Below, piece by piece: positions 8,638 through 17,435 of a stretch of DNA of 64,000 nucleotides; the first letter of the stretch is position 1, and every line of letters starts with the position of its first letter. The translations under genes were made by a program, and so were the position numbers. Below the pieces are notes generated by a model, which was not told the origin of the DNA, did no database searches, and saw nothing but the letters and a program-made list of their open reading frames with translations. Origin of the DNA: Streptomyces microflavus (lineage in GTDB: Bacteria > Actinomycetota > Actinomycetes > Streptomycetales > Streptomycetaceae); assembly GCF_014650075.1 (NCBI RefSeq), contig NZ_BMUG01000010.1, forward strand, positions 186,001 to 250,000. Reading direction: 5' to 3'.

Positions 8638-10275
8638 TCAGCCGCCCGCGCGCAGCACCTCCGCCACCACCGGGCCCGCCGCGTCGCCGCCGTGGCCGCC
8701 GGTCTGGACGACCGCCGCCGCGGCGAGGTCGTTGCTGAAGCCGGTGAACCAGCTGTTCGAGGTCTCCTGCCCGTCGACCTCGGCCGACCCGGTCTTGGCG
8801 CCCTTGTCGCCGCCCACCGTGGCCATGGCCTTGGCGCCGGTGCCCCAGGCCGCAGTGGCTCGCATCATCGTCTTCAGCTGCTGCGTGACGGAGGGGGACA
8901 GCGAGCGCGAGGCCTGGGCCAACTGCCGGTTGTCCAGGGACTTGGGGACGATGATCGGCTGGTGGAAGGTGCCGGTCATGGCGGTGGCGGTGATGGACGC
9001 CATGTTGAGGGCGTTCATCTGGACGGTGCCCTGCCCGATGTACTGGGCCGCGGCCTCGCCCTCCACTTCCTCCGGCACGCTGCCGTCGGTCGTGACGACG
9101 CCCGTCTTCCAGTCCAGGCCGATTCCGAAGACGTCCCGGGCCTCCTTGGCGAGCGCCGAGTCGTCATCGACATCGTCGATCAGCTTGATGAAGGCGGTGT
9201 TGCAGGACCGGGCGAAGCTCTGGGTGAAGGTGGAGCCGTCGGGCAGCGAGAACTTGTCCAGGTTGTGGATGGTCCGGGTGTAGTACCTGGCCTCCTTGGG
9301 GCATTCCGCCGCCCCGTTCGCTGTGACGAGCCCCTTCTCCAGCAGCATCGCCGCCGTCATGATCTTCAGCGTGGAGCCGGGCGCCTGCTTGCCCTGCAGC
9401 GCCGCGTTGAACCCGGTCGCCGGGTTGTTGGCCACCGCGCGGATCGCCCCGGTGGAGGGCTTCACCGCGACCACCGAGGCTTGCGCGTACTTCTTCACCG
9501 CCCGCTCGGCCGCCGCCTGCGCGCCCGCGTCGAGCGTCGTCTGGACCTTGCCGGGCTTGCCCTTGGCGAGGGTCAGCAGGTTGATGTCGGGCTGGGCCTC
9601 GTCGGCGGGCTCGATCCAGGTCTCGATGCCGGCCGAACCGCCCGCGCTCTCCCCGTACTTTTCGCGCAGCGTGTCCAGGATCGGCCCGAGCGAGGGGTAC
9701 TTCTCCTTCGTCAGCACCGCGCCGTTGCGGTCGACGGCCTCGATCGTCGGTGTCGACGACTCGCCGGTCCTCAGCGTCGCGCCCTCGGTCAGCTGGGGGT
9801 GCACGACGCTGGGGGCCCAGTCGACCAGGGCCTTGCCCGTCGTCAGCCCCCGCACCACGGTCAGCTCCGAGGCGTACGACAGGGGCTTCGACTTCCCGTC
9901 GTACGAGACGGTGGCCTTGACCGTGTACGGCACCTTCGTGCCGACCGCCGGGCCCGGGGTGATGTTCACCCTGCCGATGTGGGCGTCCTCGCCGTACGAG
10001 GCGAGTACGGGCTCCGCGCCGGTCTCGTTGTTGGTGAGCAGGGCCGCGCCCGCCGCGTCCCCGGCCGCCCAGGCGTCGAAGAAGCCCTTGGACGCCTGGG
10101 CTATCTCCTCGGCGCTCGGCGGCCCCGTCTTCACCTCGGGTGTGGCGTTCCGGGACGCCACGCTGGCGTCCCCGCCCCCGTCGCTCCCGAGCACGCTGTA
10201 TGCCCCGTAGCCGATGCCGCCGGCCACCAGGACGAACACTCCGCCGACCACGGCGACCTTCGCTCCACTGCGCAT
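8638..10275 (-). CDS. Penicillin-binding transpeptidase (class B-type PBP, MecA_N-like N-domain)
   Basis: This 545-residue protein cross-links peptidoglycan (DD-transpeptidase). An N-terminal membrane anchor (AKVAVVGGVFVLVAGGIGYG) is followed by an NTF2-like/MecA_N domain (IAQASKGFFDAWAAGD). The transpeptidase domain carries all three active-site motifs: STLK near residue 301, SCN in ARSCNTAFIKL, and KTG in GAKTGSAEV near residue 493. The ATG at 10275 was chosen because an AGGGGGA ribosome-binding site precedes it and the anchor follows directly; the upstream in-frame codons look like leader. A short hairpin at 10301-10324 lies in its 5' leader. Confidence 0.92.
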   Translation of the reverse strand: MRSGAKVAVVGGVFVLVAGGIGYGAYSVLGSDGGGDASVASRNATPEVKTGPPSAEEIAQASKGFFDAWAAGDAAGAALLTNNETGAEPVLASYGEDAHIGRVNITPGPAVGTKVPYTVKATVSYDGKSKPLSYASELTVVRGLTTGKALVDWAPSVVHPQLTEGATLRTGESSTPTIEAVDRNGAVLTKEKYPSLGPILDTLREKYGESAGGSAGIETWIEPADEAQPDINLLTLAKGKPGKVQTTLDAGAQAAAERAVKKYAQASVVAVKPSTGAIRAVANNPATGFNAALQGKQAPGSTLKIMTAAMLLEKGLVTANGAAECPKEARYYTRTIHNLDKFSLPDGSTFTQSFARSCNTAFIKLIDDVDDDSALAKEARDVFGIGLDWKTGVVTTDGSVPEEVEGEAAAQYIGQGTVQMNALNMASITATAMTGTFHQPIIVPKSLDNRQLAQASRSLSPSVTQQLKTMMRATAAWGTGAKAMATVGGDKGAKTGSAEVDGQETSNSWFTGFSNDLAAAAVVQTGGHGGDAAGPVVAEVLRAGG

Positions 10276-10667
10276 CTGTGCAGTCCCCCTCCCCAGGAGT
10301 GCCCCCTGAACACGTTCAAGGGGCAACTGTGAGGAACCCTAAGGGGTTGTCGTGAACAGTGAGGGCGTTGTTACCGGACCGGAATGCTTGGCTGGAAAGC
10401 GCTCTCCGGATGTGTCCGTGGAGCGAGCCCCCCTCACCGAGGGCCTGGGCGGCGGGACGGGCGCAGGCCCCCTCCAGCCCCCCGGGGCGGCCTGGGAACA
10501 AATTTTCGTTGTGGTGAGTGAACCGGGTTTTGCCGGGCACATGAATCAACGCAACGAGGTCCTGGCGACCATTCGGAGCCGGGACTTACCGGTGGGGTGC
10601 ATTGAGGGCCGTTGTGAAGCGCAGGCGCATCCGCGTCTGAATCCGACTTGACGATGGGAAAAAGAAA
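10276..10667. promoter_or_regulatory. 392-base divergent intergenic region
   Basis: This region lies between the minus-strand transpeptidase gene and the plus-strand small membrane peptide. It contains an imperfect hairpin at 10301-10324 (GCCCCCTGAA/TTCAAGGGGC) in the transpeptidase leader, and an AT-richer segment at about 10495-10520 (aacaaattttcgttgtggtg) that could hold the promoter for the small gene. I see no credible additional gene. Confidence 0.35.
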
Positions 10668-10823
10668 ATGATCGTCCTTGGACTTATTCTGCTGATTATC
10701 GGCCTGCTTGTCGGTATGGGGCTGCTGACGACGATCGGCGGCATCCTCATCCTGGTGGGTGCGATCCTGTGGATCCTGGGTGCGACCGGCCGCGCGGTCG
10801 GTGGGCGCAAGCACTTCTTCTAG
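10668..10823 (+). CDS. Small hydrophobic membrane protein (DUF6131-like, 51 residues)
   Basis: A short gene that simple length cut-offs would miss. ATG at 10668 is preceded by GGGAAAAAGAAA. The product is 51 residues: a first helix (MIVLGLILLIIGLLVGMG), a Thr-Thr-Ile-Gly turn, a second helix (GGILILVGAILWILGATG) and a basic end (GRKHFF). This is the pattern of the DUF6131-type small proteins common in Streptomyces; the family name is from memory. The function is unknown. A very strong hairpin follows 55 bases downstream. Confidence 0.75.
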   Translation: MIVLGLILLIIGLLVGMGLLTTIGGILILVGAILWILGATGRAVGGRKHFF

Positions 10824-10878
10824 CCTGCGGAGTTCAGGAATTCTGCCGATCGAGCAGACTCCTGTACATGCGGATTTC

Positions 10879-10924
10879 CATGCGGAGGGGCCGCGACGAT
10901 TCTTCGTCGCGGCCCCTCCGCATG
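10879..10924. terminator. Perfect 21-bp stem, bidirectional terminator
   Basis: A perfect inverted repeat with 21-base arms (CATGCGGAGGGGCCGCGACGA and its complement) and a four-base TTCT loop sits between the convergent small-membrane-protein gene and the O-mannosyltransferase gene. No T-tract follows, as is common for strong Streptomyces terminators. Confidence 0.85.
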
Positions 10925-10939
10925 ATGCTGCATTTACCC

Positions 10940-12706
10940 CTACACCCACGTGTCCAGCCACATGCGGTCCCGCCACAAGTCCTCCGGGATCGACGTCCCG
11001 GTGTACAGGGGCCAGAAATAGATGAAGTTCCAGACGATCAGGAGCACCAGCACGCCCGCCGCGATCGCGCCCAGCGTGCGGCGGCGTTCGCCCGTCGGGT
11101 CGCCCGATGTGAGGCCCAGTTCGGCCCGGGCGCCCTGGCCCGCCGCCGGGCCCACGATCGCGCCCAGCAGCATCGTCACGGCCAGGCAGAGGAACGGGAC
11201 GAACACCACCGCGTAGAAGAGGAAGATCGTGCGCTCCTGGTAGAAGAACCAGGGCACCCAGCCCGCCGCCACCCCGCAGGCGATCGCGCCGGCCCGCCAG
11301 TCGCGGCGGAAGAGCCAGCGCCACACCACGTACGCGAGGGCGAAGCAGGCCAGCCACCACAGCAGCGGGGTGCCGATGGCGAGGACCTCGCTGGCGCACT
11401 TGCCGGTGGTCGACTCCTTGCAGCCCGCCTGCTCCTCGTAGAAGTACGAGACGGGCCGGCCCAGCACCAGCCAGCTCCAGGGGTTCGACTCGTAGGTGTG
11501 GCCCGAGGTCAGGCCCACGTGGAAGTCGTACACCTGGTTCTCGTAGTGCCACAGGCTCCGCAGCCAGTCCGGGAGCCAGTTCCAGGAGGAGTTCTTGCCC
11601 TCGGTGGCCGCCCAATTGCGGTAGTAGCCCTTGTCCGTGACGATCCAGCCGGTCCACGAGACGACGTACGTGACGATCGCCACCGGCACCGTGGACACGA
11701 ACGCGGGCACCAAGTCCCGGCGCAGCACCGCCATGTACGGCTTCACCGCGCCCGCCGTGCGCCGCGCGCCCACGTCCCACAACACCGTCATCAGGCCGAA
11801 CGCGGCCAGTACGTAAAGGCCGTTCCACTTCGTGGCGAAGGCCAGGCCCAGCATCACGCCCGCCGCCAGCCGCCACGGCCGCCACCCCAGCCGCAGGGTC
11901 TCCGCGATCCGGGCGTCCGGGCGCAGCACCCCCTCCTCGTCCACCGGCAGTGCGTCGGCCAGCCTGCGGCGGGCGCGGTCCCGGTCCACCACCAGGCAGC
12001 CGAACGCGGCCAGCACGAAGAACATCACGATCAGGTCGAGCAATGCGGTCCGGCTCATCACGAAGTGCAGCCCGTCCACCGCGAGCAGCAGCCCCGCCAG
12101 ACAGCCCAGGAACGTCGAGCGGAACAGCCGCCGGCCGATCCGGCAGAGCAGGAGGACCGAGACCGTGCCGAGCACCGCCACCATGAAGCGCCAGCCGAAC
12201 GGCGTGAAGCCGAAAAGCTGCTCGCCGAACCCGATGATCCACTTGCCGACCGGCGGGTGCACCACATAGCCCGGGTCGGTCGGGATCGGGACGGAGGACG
12301 GGTCCTTCAGGATCAGCTTGTCGACGTCCTTGGGCCAGGAACCCTCGTACCCCTGGTTGACCAGCGCCCACGCGTCCTTCGCGTAGTACGTCTCGTCGAA
12401 TATCACCGCGTGCGGCCGGTCCAGCTTCCAGAAGCGGAGCAGCCCCGCGACCAGGGTGATCAGGAGCGGGCCGCCCCAGCCGGACCACCGCACCAAGCGG
12501 TCGGCGACGTGCGGCGGGATCGCGAGCACCGACCACACCTGCCGCCCCGGCCGGGTGTACGGCGGGTCCAGCCGGTCGCGGAGAGGGGTCTCCGGGCGGG
12601 GAACATGGCCGAAGCGGCGCAGCCGCCGTTGCCAGGAGGTCGGCTGTTCGCCGAGCGGGTCCCCGGCGTCTTGGCCCCGCTGGGTCTCGGGCGCGGTACT
12701 CGTCAC
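10940..12706 (-). CDS. Protein O-mannosyltransferase (polyprenyl-phosphate-mannose--protein mannosyltransferase, Pmt)
   Basis: This 588-residue GT39-family enzyme moves mannose from polyprenyl-phosphate-mannose to Ser/Thr of exported proteins at the outer face of the membrane. The first extracytoplasmic loop contains the acidic motif DETYYAKDAW (catalytic Asp-Glu), and later loops contain HPPVGKWIIGFGE. About ten to eleven membrane helices follow, ending with the conserved IWNFIYFWPLYTG segment. Length matches the Streptomyces Pmt used for glycoprotein synthesis and phage phiC31 receptor glycosylation. GTG at 12706 was chosen; longer in-frame starts run into the divergent rsmI promoter. Only 62 bases separate it from rsmI. 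Confidence 0.93.
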   Translation of the reverse strand: MTSTAPETQRGQDAGDPLGEQPTSWQRRLRRFGHVPRPETPLRDRLDPPYTRPGRQVWSVLAIPPHVADRLVRWSGWGGPLLITLVAGLLRFWKLDRPHAVIFDETYYAKDAWALVNQGYEGSWPKDVDKLILKDPSSVPIPTDPGYVVHPPVGKWIIGFGEQLFGFTPFGWRFMVAVLGTVSVLLLCRIGRRLFRSTFLGCLAGLLLAVDGLHFVMSRTALLDLIVMFFVLAAFGCLVVDRDRARRRLADALPVDEEGVLRPDARIAETLRLGWRPWRLAAGVMLGLAFATKWNGLYVLAAFGLMTVLWDVGARRTAGAVKPYMAVLRRDLVPAFVSTVPVAIVTYVVSWTGWIVTDKGYYRNWAATEGKNSSWNWLPDWLRSLWHYENQVYDFHVGLTSGHTYESNPWSWLVLGRPVSYFYEEQAGCKESTTGKCASEVLAIGTPLLWWLACFALAYVVWRWLFRRDWRAGAIACGVAAGWVPWFFYQERTIFLFYAVVFVPFLCLAVTMLLGAIVGPAAGQGARAELGLTSGDPTGERRRTLGAIAAGVLVLLIVWNFIYFWPLYTGTSIPEDLWRDRMWLDTWV

Positions 12707-12768
12707 CGCGCCATCGTAGGGAACGCATCTGTGCGAAGGGTGCTGCCCGTGCTGCGAGGATGGCTGAT

Positions 12769-13644
12769 GTGACTGGAACGACTGGAACGCTCGTGCTCGC
12801 AGGGACCCCCATCGGTGACGTGGCGGACGCCCCGCCACGCCTGGCCGCCGAACTGGAGCGGGCCGACGTCGTCGCCGCCGAGGACACCCGGCGGCTGCGC
12901 CGGCTCACCCAGGCGCTCGGCATCCACACCTCGGGGCGTGTCGTCTCCTACTTCGAGGGGAACGAGTCCGCCCGTACGCCGGAGCTGGTGGAAGCCCTGG
13001 TCGGTGGCGCCCGGGTGCTGCTCGTCACGGACGCGGGCATGCCGTCCGTCTCCGACCCCGGCTACCGGCTCGTCGCCGCCGCCGTCGAGAAGGACATCCG
13101 TGTCACCGCCGTCCCGGGGCCCAGCGCCGTCCTCACCGCGCTCGCCCTCTCCGGACTGCCCGTGGACCGCTTCTGCTTCGAGGGGTTCCTGCCCCGCAAG
13201 GCCGGTGAGCGGCTCTCCAAGCTCCGCGAGGTCGGGGACGAGCGGCGCACCATGGTCTTCTTCGAAGCCCCCCACCGGCTCGACGACACCCTCGCCGCCA
13301 TGGCCGAGGTCTTCGGCGCCGACCGCCGCGCCGCCGTGTGCCGGGAGCTGACCAAGACGTACGAGGAGGTCAAGCGCGGTCCGCTCGGTGAGCTGGCCGT
13401 GTGGGCCGCCGACGGGGTGCGGGGGGAGATCACCGTCGTCGTGGAGGGCGCCACCGACTCCGGTGACGAGGGGCTGGACGCCGAGGAGCTCGTACGGCGC
13501 GTGCGGGTGCGCGAGGAGGCGGGGGAGCGGCGCAAGGAGGCGATCGCCGCGGTCGCCGCCGCCGCTGGGGTGCCGAAGCGCGAGGTGTTCGACGCGGTGG
13601 TGGCCGCCAAGAACGCGGAGAAGGCCCCGCAGAAGTCTCAGTAA
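12769..13644 (+). CDS. rsmI: 16S rRNA (cytidine(1402)-2'-O)-methyltransferase
   Basis: This ~291-residue SAM-dependent enzyme methylates the ribose of C1402 in the 16S rRNA decoding site. RsmI hallmarks are the start TLVLAGTPIGDVADAPPR, then VAAEDTRRLRRL, the LLVTDAGMPSVSDPGYRL loop, the VPGPSAVLTAL motif, and FEGFLPRK. The C-terminal domain (AGVPKREVFDAVVA) is the RsmI-type HTH. GTG at 12769 is preferred because GAGG lies nine bases upstream; ATG at 12760 (three residues longer) is the alternative but sits directly on that GAGG. It diverges from pmt. Confidence 0.93.
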   Translation: MTGTTGTLVLAGTPIGDVADAPPRLAAELERADVVAAEDTRRLRRLTQALGIHTSGRVVSYFEGNESARTPELVEALVGGARVLLVTDAGMPSVSDPGYRLVAAAVEKDIRVTAVPGPSAVLTALALSGLPVDRFCFEGFLPRKAGERLSKLREVGDERRTMVFFEAPHRLDDTLAAMAEVFGADRRAAVCRELTKTYEEVKRGPLGELAVWAADGVRGEITVVVEGATDSGDEGLDAEELVRRVRVREEAGERRKEAIAAVAAAAGVPKREVFDAVVAAKNAEKAPQKSQ

Positions 13645-13654
13645 GCCTTAGTAG

Positions 13655-14716
13655 TTACGGCGTCTCCGTCAGCAGTCCGTACGCCGTCGCCACGAACGTG
13701 TCCCCCCGGTGCACCCGCCGCGTCGCCGTCGCCGCCACCACCAGACCCGTCTGGGGGCGGAAGCCCAGGAACGCCTGCTGGCCGAGGGTCGCCCCGGCGT
13801 GGAAGAGCACCGGACCGTACGGGGTCGGGTGCTGGAACCACGTCAGCGTGTGGGTGTGCGTGTGGTGCAGGCCCCGCCGGAGCACCGGGCGGGTCACCTC
13901 GGTGAGCGCGGCGCCCAGTGCCGGCTCCCGGGGCCCGGCCCCGCCGCCCACATGCGCCTCCAGGAACGTCAGCAGGTCCAGCGGCGTCGACCGCACCGCC
14001 CCCGCTGCCGTGAAGCCCCCCGTGTCCAGCGCGGGCAGCGGGGTTCCGTCGCGGCGGTGGCCGGTCGCGTCGGTGGAGTCCGGGCCCGGGCGCAGGAGCG
14101 TGGACTCCAGGCCCAGCGGGGCCAGCATCTGCTGGTGCAGCAGCACCTCCCACGGGGTTCCGGTGGCGGCCGCCAGAGTGTGGCCGAGGACGGAGACCGC
14201 GAAGTTCGAGTAGTGCCAGCGGGTCCCGGGGCGGTGGCGCGGGCGGGCACGCAGGAAGGCCCGCACCACCCGGTCCGCCGGATAGTTGCCGTACGGGTCC
14301 GTCGACCACCGCGGCACCGCCTGCGGGTAGAAGTCGGCGGGCAGGCCCGGCAGCCCCGAGGTGTGGGTGAGCAGATGGCGCAGGGTGATCCGGCGGACCG
14401 AAGGGTGCACCGGCAGGCCCGGGGCCAGCAGGTCCGCCGCCCGGTCCTCGTACCGCAACCTCCCCTGCGCCACCAGCCGGGCCAGCAGCAGCCCCGCGAA
14501 CGGCTTCGACGCCGAACCCAGCTCGTAGTGCAGGTGCTCGCGCGCGACCGGGCCCGGCTCCGCACTGCCGCCCGTGTGGACCGTGCGCACCCCGCCCCGG
14601 CTGATCGCGAGCACCACGTCCGGGGCGTCGATCCGCCCGGCCGCCTCGGCCAGGAGCCGGGCCGTGGTGGCCGAGGAACCGGGGGCCGTCACCGGGGCCG
14701 CCGTCACGTCCGTCAT
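13655..14716 (-). CDS. Serine hydrolase of the beta-lactamase/DD-peptidase family
   Basis: This 353-residue protein belongs to the class C beta-lactamase-like (Pfam Beta-lactamase) family. It has the catalytic SxxK (GSASKPFAGLLLARL), the second motif YSN (WHYSNFAVSVLG), and a third-motif HAG (FHAGATLGQQAFLG) in place of KTG. There is no signal peptide, so it is predicted cytoplasmic. It is the last gene of a minus-strand operon: its ATG overlaps the stop of the preceding gene by four bases. In this operon it could act as a peptidase or esterase on the small peptide encoded at the operon's start, but this is inference; many such proteins have no known substrate. Confidence 0.87.
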   Translation of the reverse strand: MTDVTAAPVTAPGSSATTARLLAEAAGRIDAPDVVLAISRGGVRTVHTGGSAEPGPVAREHLHYELGSASKPFAGLLLARLVAQGRLRYEDRAADLLAPGLPVHPSVRRITLRHLLTHTSGLPGLPADFYPQAVPRWSTDPYGNYPADRVVRAFLRARPRHRPGTRWHYSNFAVSVLGHTLAAATGTPWEVLLHQQMLAPLGLESTLLRPGPDSTDATGHRRDGTPLPALDTGGFTAAGAVRSTPLDLLTFLEAHVGGGAGPREPALGAALTEVTRPVLRRGLHHTHTHTLTWFQHPTPYGPVLFHAGATLGQQAFLGFRPQTGLVVAATATRRVHRGDTFVATAYGLLTETP

Positions 14717-15651
14717 GCCGGAGCCGGTTCGGAGCTGAGGTCGGACAGCGCCCGGCTCATCGCCAGCGCCGAGGCGAACGCGGCCACCAGCGTCGGGTGG
14801 TAGACGAGGTCGAAGACCGACTCCTCGTCGCCCTCCGGCATGTCCCCCACCACCGGCATCGCCCCGTCCGGCTGCTGCGCCTGCGCGAACCCCTGCCAGG
14901 CCGCCGCGTCCAGCGTCGGTTCCGGGAGGCACGCGTCCACGACCAGCAGTTCGCCCAGCAGGTCCCAGCGCTTCAGGTCGAGCCAGTCGTCCAGCCAGGT
15001 GGGCAGCCAGAGTTCCAGGTATTCCGCGATGTCGGCGGGGAGCCCGGCCGGCTTCTCGCCCCAGTCGGTGAGGTGGAAGACCGTGTGCGTGATGTCGTAG
15101 CCGATGTGGCCCTCGACCGTCCACGGCTCGGGCCGTCGCGCCAGCCAGGTGTGCGCCAGCGCAGCCGTCTCCGGAACGCTCGGCTCCACGCCGAACCGCC
15201 GCTCGATCGCGCTCAGTCCCAGCCGCCGCACCGGCAGCACCTCCAGCGCCGCCCAGCTGGCCAGGCGGTGGTTGAGCCGGATCGCGGACTCCAGGTCCGG
15301 CTGCCGGTAGCCCAGCTCCCGGAACGGTACGTAGACCTCCAGCGGCACCGGCGAGAGCGGTTCGCGCCGCTGGCCCTCCAGCAGCCGCGCCCCGGACCCC
15401 AGAAGCTCGTGCCAGGCGTGGTCCAGCAGCTTGTGCGCGAGCGCGGACTGCTGAGACCCGGCCACGCCCTCGCGGAAGATGACCTTCCCGATCAGCGCCA
15501 GCTCGCCCAGCGGCTTGAACCGGTCGAGCATCCCCGCCTCCGGTGCCGGGTCGGCCTCCAGCCGGAACCCTTCGCGGTGCTCGTACAGCCAGCCCAGGGC
15601 CTTCGCCCCGACGTCGTGGATCTGCTGGATGCCGGTGTTTCCGCTGGTCAT
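14713..15651 (-). CDS. Unknown protein, paralogue B of the peptide operon (possibly DUF6895 family)
   Basis: This 312-residue, mostly helical soluble protein has no recognised catalytic motif. It is clearly homologous to the product of the preceding gene (15648-16658): shared landmarks are FKPLGELA near the start, HTVFHLTDWG in the middle, W-D-L-x-GELL-V after it, and YHPTLVAAFASAL near the end. The conserved His, Asp and Trp of HTVFHLTDWG could form an active or metal site. Both flanking junctions are ATGA overlaps, indicating translational coupling. I think the family may be the one named DUF6895, from memory only. Function unknown. Confidence 0.8.
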   Translation of the reverse strand: MTSGNTGIQQIHDVGAKALGWLYEHREGFRLEADPAPEAGMLDRFKPLGELALIGKVIFREGVAGSQQSALAHKLLDHAWHELLGSGARLLEGQRREPLSPVPLEVYVPFRELGYRQPDLESAIRLNHRLASWAALEVLPVRRLGLSAIERRFGVEPSVPETAALAHTWLARRPEPWTVEGHIGYDITHTVFHLTDWGEKPAGLPADIAEYLELWLPTWLDDWLDLKRWDLLGELLVVDACLPEPTLDAAAWQGFAQAQQPDGAMPVVGDMPEGDEESVFDLVYHPTLVAAFASALAMSRALSDLSSEPAPA

Positions 15652-16658
15652 GGGGTGTGCCTTTCCCGGGAGGGCCCGGAGCCGTCCGTCAGCGACCTGA
15701 GGGACAGGGCCGCCGCGAAGGCCGTGACGAGCGTGGAGTGGTAGCAGTCGATGAAGGGGTACGGGTCCGGCGCGTCCTCGTGAACCGGTACGCCGGTCTC
15801 CGGGACGCAGCCCGTCGCGTGCTGGACGTCGGCGAGCACCGGCCAGACCGCGTCCAGCAGCTCCAGGGGCGCCGGACCCGGCAGCGAGGCGGCCACCGCG
15901 AGCAGCTCGCCCGTGAGGTCCCACTGGCCGCTCTCCAGACAGCCGTCGGCCCACGCGGGCAGCCAGGTCCGCAGGTACGCGTCCGTCTTCTCCGGCACCC
16001 GGTCGGGCATCCGGCCCCAGTCGGTGAGGTGGAAGACGGTGTGGGTCAGCGCGTAGCCGGAGGGGCCCTCGAACGTCCAGGGCTCCGAGAGCCCGCCCAG
16101 CCAGGTCCGGGACAGCACCCCGCCGGCGTCCGTGTGGGTCACCACCCCCACCCGCCGCTCCGAGTTGATCAGCCCGAGCTGGCGGTTGGCGTGCTGCTCG
16201 GTGTGGGCCCACGCGCGGGTCGCGGTGAGCGGGCGGGCCAGCGCCTCGAACCCCTCGTGGCGCAGCCCGTACCCGGCGAAGGCGGCGTAGATCTCGTACG
16301 GGTAGGCCGCGAAGGGCTCCGCGCGGAGCAGCTCCAGGAGCAGCCCGCCCCGGGACACCTGCTCCCAGGCGTACGTGACGAGGTCCCCGGCCACCTCGTG
16401 TTCCGGGGTGCCGGGGGCGGTGGCGGCGCGGACCGTGGAGCAGAGCTGGGCCAGTTCGCCGAGGGGTTTGAGCGTGGCGTTGACCTGGGTGTGGGGCTCC
16501 AGGACGTCTTCGGGGAGCGCGAACTCCGCCCGGTGAGCGTCGGTCCAGGTGAGGGCCCCGCGCAGGACGTGCGGGAGGACGGCGAGCGCGGCGCCGGGGG
16601 AGGCCGGGCCCCGGGGGGCCGGGCGCCCCCGGGGGTCCTGCGTCGCGGTCGTCGTCAT
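15648..16658 (-). CDS. Unknown protein, paralogue A of the peptide operon (possibly DUF6895 family)
   Basis: This 336-residue protein is homologous to the next gene's product. It shares LKPLGELAQLCST, the motif HTVFHLTDWG, WDLTGELLAVA and YHSTLVTAFAAALSLRSL. An N-terminal low-complexity stretch (GRPAPRGPASPG) precedes the conserved part. No signal peptide or membrane helix is visible. ATG at 16658 overlaps the stop of the upstream gene by four bases, and its own stop overlaps the next ATG the same way. The tandem pair may have arisen by duplication and could form a heterodimer (inference). Confidence 0.8.
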   Translation of the reverse strand: MTTTATQDPRGRPAPRGPASPGAALAVLPHVLRGALTWTDAHRAEFALPEDVLEPHTQVNATLKPLGELAQLCSTVRAATAPGTPEHEVAGDLVTYAWEQVSRGGLLLELLRAEPFAAYPYEIYAAFAGYGLRHEGFEALARPLTATRAWAHTEQHANRQLGLINSERRVGVVTHTDAGGVLSRTWLGGLSEPWTFEGPSGYALTHTVFHLTDWGRMPDRVPEKTDAYLRTWLPAWADGCLESGQWDLTGELLAVAASLPGPAPLELLDAVWPVLADVQHATGCVPETGVPVHEDAPDPYPFIDCYHSTLVTAFAAALSLRSLTDGSGPSRERHTP

Positions 16659-17425
16659 CGTGCCCTCGCCTCGGCCATCAGCCGGGCCGCCCGCACGTGC
16701 AGGGTGACACGGGGGTCGTGGCCGCCCATCAGCTCGACGAAGTCGAGGCCGCGCTCCAGGCCCAGGGTCGCCGGTTCACCGCCGATCGCCGCGAGCCAGC
16801 GGCCCGCGCCCGCCGCCTGGAGCCAGTCGCGCCGCCGCACCGCGCGGACGAAGCCGCGTGCGAGGTCGACCGCCCGGTCCGCCGCGGCCCGCTGCACGGC
16901 CGAGGGGGCGGCCGGTACGGCGAGGGGGGCGAGGACCGAGAGCTGGTGGGTGAAGGACTGCCAGGGCGCGTTCTCCAGCCAGGCGGCGTCGGGCTCCGCG
17001 TACGTTCCGGTCGTGCCGGTGCCGACGGTCGTGCCGGTGCCGACGGTCGTGCCAGTGCCGACGGCCGTGCCGGGACCGGTCGCGCCCTGGGGCGGCGGCG
17101 CGAACCGCTGGAGCGTGGAGATCATGTGCCAGTGGCTCCAGGCCGTCGCGGCCGGAGCGTCGGGCTTGGGCGGGAATTCCCGTACCGCCCGGTCGAGCAC
17201 GGCGACATCCCCGGGGTGCGGATGACGGCCGTACAGAACACTCGGCAGCAGCAGGTCGGCGCCGATGACCCGCGCGGCCGCAATTCCGGTCCGGTTCTCC
17301 TCGTCGATTCCTGCCGCGCCGCAAACCGTGGCGAGGTGGTCCCCGCTCCGAAGAGCGAGGACCACCTCTGTTGCCAGGTCATGCACGGCACCCGCCAGCG
17401 GGGACGAAGCATGTGTCTGGTCCAT
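16655..17425 (-). CDS. Unknown 256-residue protein of the peptide operon
   Basis: I do not recognise this family. The protein is helical and soluble, with an N-terminal part rich in Ala/Leu (VHDLATEVVLALRSGDHLA) and a C-terminal part with WLQAAGAGRWLAAIGG. Between them lies a low-complexity linker made by three tandem 18-base units encoding VGTGTT. Its start is only ten bases after the stop of the 58-residue peptide gene, and its stop overlaps the following ATG. It is therefore almost certainly co-transcribed with the peptide and the two paralogues. It may be a recognition or scaffold protein for the peptide, which is inference. Confidence 0.75.
   Translation of the reverse strand: MDQTHASSPLAGAVHDLATEVVLALRSGDHLATVCGAAGIDEENRTGIAAARVIGADLLLPSVLYGRHPHPGDVAVLDRAVREFPPKPDAPAATAWSHWHMISTLQRFAPPPQGATGPGTAVGTGTTVGTGTTVGTGTTGTYAEPDAAWLENAPWQSFTHQLSVLAPLAVPAAPSAVQRAAADRAVDLARGFVRAVRRRDWLQAAGAGRWLAAIGGEPATLGLERGLDFVELMGGHDPRVTLHVRAARLMAEARAR
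17009..17062. repeat. Three 18-bp tandem repeats inside the 256-residue protein gene
   Basis: GGTCGTGCCGGTGCCGAC occurs at 17009-17026, again identically at 17027-17044, and with one change at 17045-17062; a degenerate fourth unit follows. It keeps the frame and encodes VGTGTT on the minus strand, so copy-number change would alter only linker length. Confidence 0.85.
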
Positions 17426-17435
17426 GTTCCGACGT

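Noticed and set aside
10352..10651. A 99-residue gene upstream of the small membrane peptide
   Set aside because: No ribosome-binding site, no recognisable domain; it lies in the promoter region of the small gene.
13655..14716. A true beta-lactamase conferring resistance
   Set aside because: The SxxK/YxN/HxG set is common to many esterases and peptidases; no signal peptide, and the operon context argues for a peptide-related role.
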